Assembly: GCF_009827445.1 (NCBI RefSeq)
Contig: NZ_WTYI01000001.1
Location: forward strand, 654,172-718,171
From: Qipengyuania aquimaris
GTDB taxonomy: Bacteria > Pseudomonadota > Alphaproteobacteria > Sphingomonadales > Sphingomonadaceae
Reading direction: 5' to 3'
Length of the DNA: 64,000 bases
Made by a program: the position numbers and the translations under genes. The notes under the pieces are model-generated. The model searched no databases, was not told where the DNA came from, and saw nothing but the letters and a program-made list of their open reading frames with translations. The first letter of the stretch is position 1; the number at the start of each line of letters is the position of its first letter. Below, piece by piece: positions 59,671 to 64,000 of the stretch.

Positions 59671-60392
59671 CCTTCGCCGCCACCATCCTGACCCTCTACC
59701 CCGAGATGTTTCCCGGGCCGCTGGGCGTGTCGCTTGCGGGCCGCGCGCTCGAGCGGGGGGACTGGTCGTGCGAGACGGTCCAGATCCGCGATTTCGCCAC
59801 GGACAAGCACCGCACGGTCGATGATACGCCTGCAGGCGGCGGGGCTGGCATGGTGCTCAAGCCCGACGTGTTGGGCCCCGCCATCGAGAGCGTGGGTTCC
59901 GGGCGCCCGATCCTGGCGATGACACCGCGCGGCAAGCCTATCACGCAGGCACGTGTTCGCGAGATTGCGCAGGGATCCGGCGTTGCTTTCCTGTGCGGTC
60001 GGTTCGAGGGTTTCGACGAACGGATTTTCGACCACTACCCTCAAATCGAAGAGGTCAGCCTTGCCGATATCGTCCTGTCGGGCGGAGAGACTGCCGCGCT
60101 GGCCATACTCGACGCTTGCATTCGGCTACTTCCCGGAGTAATGGGCGCGCCCGATAGCGGAGTCGAAGAGAGCTACGAAAACGGCCTCATCGAATATCCG
60201 CAATATACCCGACCTCAGGAATGGGAAGGGCGCACGATCCCTGAAGTGCTGCGATCGGGGGATCATGCGAAAATCGCTGCTTGGCGCAAGGCAAGGAGCG
60301 AGGAAGACACACGGTTACGCAGGCCGGACCTTTGGGATCGCTATAGTGGCGATCGGGACCAGTCTGCCTCTGGCGCGCGGCGAAAAGACTAA
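59667..60392 (+). CDS. trmD: tRNA (guanine-N1-)-methyltransferase
   Basis: SPOUT methyltransferase that makes m1G37 in tRNAs, preventing frameshifts. The 241-residue protein has the knot motif [13 protein letters not shown] and the conserved [24 protein letters not shown] and [13 protein letters not shown] segments. It overlaps the preceding small gene by ATGA. rplS follows after 12 nt, keeping the usual order. Confidence 0.96.
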   Translation: MTFAATILTLYPEMFPGPLGVSLAGRALERGDWSCETVQIRDFATDKHRTVDDTPAGGGAGMVLKPDVLGPAIESVGSGRPILAMTPRGKPITQARVREIAQGSGVAFLCGRFEGFDERIFDHYPQIEEVSLADIVLSGGETAALAILDACIRLLPGVMGAPDSGVEESYENGLIEYPQYTRPQEWEGRTIPEVLRSGDHAKIAAWRKARSEEDTRLRRPDLWDRYSGDRDQSASGARRKD

Positions 60393-60404
60393 GGAAACGG
60401 TTCG

Positions 60405-60773
60405 ATGAACCTGATTCAGCAGCTCGAAGCGGAAGCTATCGAGAACCTCGGCAAGGACGTTCCGGAATTTCGCGCCGGTGACACTGTACGTGTCGGCGTG
60501 AAGGTCAAGGAAGGCAACCGCGAGCGTGTCCAGAATTTCGAAGGCGTTGTCATCGCCCGCTCCAACCGCGGCATGGGCAGCAACTTCACCGTCCGCAAGC
60601 TTTCGTTCGGCGAAGGCGTGGAACGCGTGTTCCCGCTCTACAGCCCGATCGTCGACAGCATCACCGTGGTCCGCCGCGGTATCGTGCGTCGCGCGAAGCT
60701 CTACTATCTGCGTGGCCGCACCGGTAAGCGCGCTCGTATCGCCGAGCGTCGCGACAACGCCCCCAAGGCGTAA
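60405..60773 (+). CDS. rplS: 50S ribosomal protein L19
   Basis: A 122-residue protein at the 30S-50S interface. Family motifs are [56 protein letters not shown] and [21 protein letters not shown] precedes the ATG. It ends the block and is followed by a strong terminator. Confidence 0.97.
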   Translation: MNLIQQLEAEAIENLGKDVPEFRAGDTVRVGVKVKEGNRERVQNFEGVVIARSNRGMGSNFTVRKLSFGEGVERVFPLYSPIVDSITVVRRGIVRRAKLYYLRGRTGKRARIAERRDNAPKA

Positions 60774-60793
60774 GGCTCGCAACAGCGAATTCG

Positions 60794-60825
60794 AAGGGCG
60801 GTCCTGCGGGGCCGCCCTTTTTCGT
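60794..60825 (+). terminator. rplS terminator
   Basis: AAGGGCGG pairs with CCGCCCTT across a GC-rich loop, followed by five T. It is 20 nt after the rplS stop and its 28-nt core is identical to the rpsD terminator. Confidence 0.93.
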
Positions 60826-60846
60826 TTGGCCGCTATCGTTCGACCG

Positions 60847-60929
60847 AAAAGAAAGGGCGGTGCTCCTGAAAGGACCGCCTCCCAAGAACCCAAAAGAAAG
60901 GGCGGTGCTCCTGAAAGCACCGCCCTTGT
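60847..60929. repeat. tandem pair of hairpin-forming repeats
   Basis: A 26-nt unit (60847-60872 and 60892-60917) occurs twice at 45-nt spacing. The second copy completes a perfect 12-bp hairpin (AAGGGCGGTGCT with AGCACCGCCCTT over a 6-nt loop). In the first copy the stem is imperfect. The stem begins with the same GGGCGG as the rplS terminator just upstream, so this looks like copied or decayed terminators or a REP-like element. Confidence 0.75.
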
Positions 60930-61155
60930 CACGTGGGGATCATGATGAGCCTTGCGGCCCGTTCTGATGCCTCCGGAAGCCGTTGAGCCGGAAAGTGGCT
61001 CCCGATGACAGGGACCCTTCTGCAGGACAGGCGTTAAGGGGATTTAAGGAAGCGCGCTTAAGGCGAAATTAGGCATGAATTGCGCGCTTTTTTCCAAGGC
61101 TTGCTTTCCACCCCGCAGCTTGCGAGAGCATGGCACCGCAATCAGGGAGAGAAAA

Positions 61156-63396
61156 TTGCGCGTTTTGACCTTTGCCACGGCCCTGGCGCTCGGCACCTGC
61201 CTTGCAGCGCCTGCGCTAGCCGACGATCACACCACTACAACACAGGCGGCCCCCATGGACCTGACCTTCGAACGCGTTTTTGCCTCTCCCTCGCTCGATG
61301 GCCCCGCACCGCGCCAGGCGAAGCTTTCGCCGGACGGGCGCTACCTGACCTTGCTGCGCAACCGCGAAGACGACCGCGAGCGCTACGATCTGTGGGCCTA
61401 TGACCGCGAGAAAGACGATTGGTCGATGCTGGTCGACAGCGAGAAGCTGTCTTCGGGCCGCGAATTGTCAGAGGACGAAAAGATGCAGCGCGAACGCGCG
61501 CGCGTCGGCAGCCTCAAGGGCATCATCAGTTACGAATGGACGTCGAACGGCAAGGCACTGCTGGTGCCGCTGGACGGCGATCTCTATCTCGCAGGGCTCG
61601 ATGGTGAAGTCGTTCGCGTCACCGATACCGAGGAGAGCGAGCTCAATCCGACGCTGAGCCCGCACGGCAACTTCATCTCCTTCGTGCGTGACCGCCAGCT
61701 GTGGGTTGGCCCGGTGATAGGCGAACATGCGCCGGTCACGCCGAAGGAAGGCGAAGCGATCCGTTGGGGCGAGGCGGAATTCGTCGCGCAGGAGGAAATG
61801 GGCAGGCTCACCGGATACTGGTGGTCGCCCGATGAGAACCGTATCGCAGTCCAGCGCTTCGACGAAAGCGGCGTGGGCATCGTCACCCGCGCGGCCATCG
61901 GCGCGACCGGCACCAAGGTATTCGACCAGCGCTATCCCGTTGCCGGCAGCGCCAATGCCGTGGTCGAATTGTTCCTGATGGATCCGGACGGTCAGAACCG
62001 CGTGAAGGTGGACCTGGGCGATGATCCGGATATCTACCTCGCCAGGGTCGATTGGGCAGGCAACGAACTTTACGTCCAGCGCCAAAACCGGGAGCAGACC
62101 AAGCTCGATCTGCTGAAGGTCGATCCGGCCACCGGTGAAAGCGAAGTCGTGTTCACCGAGAACGCCGCAGTTGACGATTACTGGATCAACCTGTCGGACG
62201 ACTACAAATGGCTGGATGACGGCAGCCTGATCTGGTGGTCGGAACGCGACGGATATGGCCATCTTTATCGCTACGCCGAAGGAAACTGGCAGCAGCTGAC
62301 AAGCGGCGACTGGGTGGTGACGAAGCTGCTCGGCGTCGACCAGGCGCAGGGCCGCCTCTATTTCCAAGGGACGAAGGACGATGTCCTGGCGCAGCAGATC
62401 TATAGGTTCGATCTTGCCGACCCGTCGGAGGTCACGCGCCTGACCGACCTGTCCTACGTCAATTCCGGCACCATGGATAACAAGGCGCAGACGCTGCTTG
62501 TGACGCGCTCGAACGATGACCGCCCGCCGCAAAGCTATCTCGCGGATGCAGAGGGGACGCGTCTCGCCTGGATCGAGCAGAACGAGCTTGATGGTGATCA
62601 TCCCTATGCGCCTTTTCTCGCCAGCCACAGGCCCACGCAATATGGCGTGCTTCCGGCCGAGGACGGCACGCTGCTCTATTGGGAAATGGTCGCGCCCGAC
62701 CTTGAGCCGGGCAAGAAGTATCCGGTCTATTTCTACCATTATGGCGGACCTGGCCCGCAGATTGTTACGAAAGGCTGGAATGGCGCGCTGCGCCAGGCAA
62801 TCGTCGACAAAGGCTATATCTGGTTCGCTCTCGACAACCGCGGCAGCGCCAATCGCGGGGTGAAGTTCGAACAACCGATCTACCGGGCCATGGGCGGCGT
62901 CGAAGTACGCGACCAGAAGGCGGGGGCAGAATTCCTCACCCAGTTCGATTTTGTCGATCCCGACAAGATTGCGATCGATGGCTGGTCCTATGGCGGTTAC
63001 ATGACATTGAAGCAGCTTCAGGCCGACCCGGGTCTGTATGCCGCCGGTATCTCTGGTGCACCGGTCACGCGGTGGGAATTGTACGACACGCATTATACCG
63101 AGCGTTACATGGGTACGCCGCAGGACGACGCGGAGGCTTACGAGGCCGCTTCGGCCATTCCTGACGCGACGAAGATCACGGATCCCATGCTGCTGATTCA
63201 CGGGATGGCGGACGACAACGTCGTGTTCGAAAATGCGACCGAACTGATCTCCGCGATGCAGGAAGGCAATGTGCCGTTCCAGATGATGCTCTACCCCGGC
63301 TACACGCACCGCGTTTCGGGCGAGCAGATCTCACCGCATCGCTACAACACCGTGTTCCGCTTTCTGGAGCACCACGGAGTCACCCCGCCGGAGTGA
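61156..63396 (+). CDS. S9 family peptidase (dipeptidyl peptidase IV type)
   Basis: A 746-residue serine peptidase that is exported (signal MRVLTFATALALGTCLAAPALAD). The N-terminal beta-propeller has repeated Asp-rich strands and contains EEMGRLTGYWWSPDE, the substrate-N-terminus motif of DPP IV enzymes. The alpha/beta-hydrolase domain contains the nucleophile in DGWSYGGYM, the Asp in HGMADDNV and the His in GYTHRV. The start is a TTG with AGGGAGAG just upstream; an ATG 81 nt earlier lacks an SD and would bury the signal peptide. Likely removes Xaa-Pro dipeptides in the periplasm. Confidence 0.92.
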   Translation: MRVLTFATALALGTCLAAPALADDHTTTTQAAPMDLTFERVFASPSLDGPAPRQAKLSPDGRYLTLLRNREDDRERYDLWAYDREKDDWSMLVDSEKLSSGRELSEDEKMQRERARVGSLKGIISYEWTSNGKALLVPLDGDLYLAGLDGEVVRVTDTEESELNPTLSPHGNFISFVRDRQLWVGPVIGEHAPVTPKEGEAIRWGEAEFVAQEEMGRLTGYWWSPDENRIAVQRFDESGVGIVTRAAIGATGTKVFDQRYPVAGSANAVVELFLMDPDGQNRVKVDLGDDPDIYLARVDWAGNELYVQRQNREQTKLDLLKVDPATGESEVVFTENAAVDDYWINLSDDYKWLDDGSLIWWSERDGYGHLYRYAEGNWQQLTSGDWVVTKLLGVDQAQGRLYFQGTKDDVLAQQIYRFDLADPSEVTRLTDLSYVNSGTMDNKAQTLLVTRSNDDRPPQSYLADAEGTRLAWIEQNELDGDHPYAPFLASHRPTQYGVLPAEDGTLLYWEMVAPDLEPGKKYPVYFYHYGGPGPQIVTKGWNGALRQAIVDKGYIWFALDNRGSANRGVKFEQPIYRAMGGVEVRDQKAGAEFLTQFDFVDPDKIAIDGWSYGGYMTLKQLQADPGLYAAGISGAPVTRWELYDTHYTERYMGTPQDDAEAYEAASAIPDATKITDPMLLIHGMADDNVVFENATELISAMQEGNVPFQMMLYPGYTHRVSGEQISPHRYNTVFRFLEHHGVTPPE

Positions 63397-63481
63397 CGCT
63401 TTGCCGCCCGCAATCGAATGTGCGCTTGCGGGCGCGCCGGCAATCGCTATCTCGGCGGCAGATTGATTTTGGAGAAGTGAT

Positions 63482-64000
63482 TTGGGCTATCGTGTTGCCG
63501 TAGTCGGCGCGACTGGAAATGTCGGACGCGAAATGATGATGGTGCTGGCCGAGCGCGGGTTCCCCTGCGACGAGGTGGCGGCCGTTGCCTCCAGCCGCTC
63601 GCACGGCACCGAGGTCGAATTCGGCGACACCGGCAAGATGCTCAAGTGCAAGAACATCGAGCATTTCGACTGGGCCGGCTGGGACATCGCCCTGTTCGCC
63701 GCCGGTAGCGGTCCGGCGAAGGAGTACGCGCCCAAAGCTGCTGCAGCGGGTTGCATCGTGATAGACAACAGCTCGCTTTACCGGATGGACCCGGACGTGC
63801 CGCTGATCGTGCCGGAAGTGAACCCGGAAGCGATCCACGACTATTCCAAGAAGAACATCATCGCGAATCCCAACTGCTCGACCGCGCAACTGGTTGTCGC
63901 GCTCAAGCCCTTGCACGACGCAGCGACGATCAAGCGCGTCGTCGTCTCCACCTACCAGTCGGTTTCCGGCGCGGGCAAGGCGGGCATGGATGAGCTGTTC
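63482..64000 (+). CDS. asd: aspartate-semialdehyde dehydrogenase (partial, runs off window)
   Basis: Reduces aspartyl phosphate to aspartate semialdehyde for lysine, methionine and threonine synthesis. The visible 173 residues include the NADP-binding VAVVGATGNVGREMM, the conserved AAGSGPAKEYAP and DNSSLYRMDPDVPLIVPEVN, and the active-site cysteine in ANPNCSTAQL. The TTG start has GGAGA 6 nt upstream. The gene continues past the window's end. Confidence 0.95.
   Translation, partial: MGYRVAVVGATGNVGREMMMVLAERGFPCDEVAAVASSRSHGTEVEFGDTGKMLKCKNIEHFDWAGWDIALFAAGSGPAKEYAPKAAAAGCIVIDNSSLYRMDPDVPLIVPEVNPEAIHDYSKKNIIANPNCSTAQLVVALKPLHDAATIKRVVVSTYQSVSGAGKAGMDELF

Larger units (their letters stand above)
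60774..61155. other. gene-free stretch between rplS and the S9 peptidase
   Basis: About 380 nt without a credible gene. In order it holds the rplS terminator, two tandem hairpin repeats, a stretch of about 90 nt in which I see nothing specific, then three TTAAGG copies (61034, 61044 and 61058) in a region about 100 nt upstream of the peptidase start. The latter may be part of its promoter. Confidence 0.6.

Noticed and set aside
61468..63309. 613-codon open frame opposite the S9 peptidase
   Set aside because: Antisense shadow of a clearly functional peptidase.

Overview
The window is a GC-rich chromosomal segment of an alphaproteobacterium, most likely Sphingomonadales of the Erythrobacter type. 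The pointers are the F0 operon with duplicated b subunits (atpI-B-E-F'-F), the long form of LeuA, a CP4-like AroA, a TIGR02300 zinc-ribbon protein, two Coq4-like proteins, and the order of the ffh-rpsP-rimM-trmD-rplS block. It is almost entirely core chromosome. I see no IS element, prophage, integrase, CRISPR array or rRNA operon.

Layout. 1-6.9 kb: tRNA-Glu, recJ, a flavodoxin-like protein, a lower-GC pair (unknown protein plus AHH/HNH nuclease), nitronate monooxygenase, an amidohydrolase and a glycine-zipper protein. 7-16.1 kb, all on the minus strand: miaA, then the branched-chain amino-acid genes ilvB, an embedded small gene, ilvN and ilvC, then DUF6151, YceI, an FMN 2-hydroxyacid dehydrogenase, and leuA behind a leucine leader peptide. 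16.1-19.5 kb: serB, then two Coq4 paralogues around a divergent nitroreductase. 19.5-23.6 kb, minus: DUF3052, DUF6122, purL and two membrane proteins. 23.6-32.97 kb, plus: xseB-ispA-coaD, peptidyl-prolyl isomerase, queA, an ABC-2 transporter whose ATPase apparently starts at CTG, a DUF481 outer-membrane protein, tgt, an SDR and an M50-like peptidase. 33-37.6 kb, minus: a 65-residue unknown protein, rpsD, trpF, GNAT, pyrF, lapA and purB.

37.7-48 kb: a DUF3857/transglutaminase/TPR protein, radC, the ydbH-ynbE-ydbL envelope lipid-transport triad and the F0 ATP synthase operon with a strong terminator. 48-54.6 kb, mostly minus: quinone oxidoreductase, gloB, rpsA, an opposite-strand Mpo1-like gene, cmk, a small membrane protein and aroA. 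54.7-64 kb, plus: TIGR02300 protein, tRNA-Ala, ffh, rpsP with an unusual acidic tail, rimM, three inserted genes (one a nitrilase), trmD, rplS, a run of hairpins, an S9 prolyl peptidase and the start of asd.

How the genes work together: ilvBNC and leuA supply valine, leucine and isoleucine. The leader before leuA has four Leu codons and competing hairpins, which points to attenuation. purL and purB, pyrF, aroA, trpF and asd cover nucleotide and amino-acid synthesis. tgt and queA make queuosine. Much of the sequence uses 1-4 nt stop/start overlaps, which suggests long translationally coupled operons. I found no clear new defence or mobile system. The best leads are the leuA leader, the CTG-start ABC ATPase, the gene between ilvB and ilvN, the AHH nuclease pair, the Coq4 cluster with its operator-like dyad, and the extended ribosomal protein S16.
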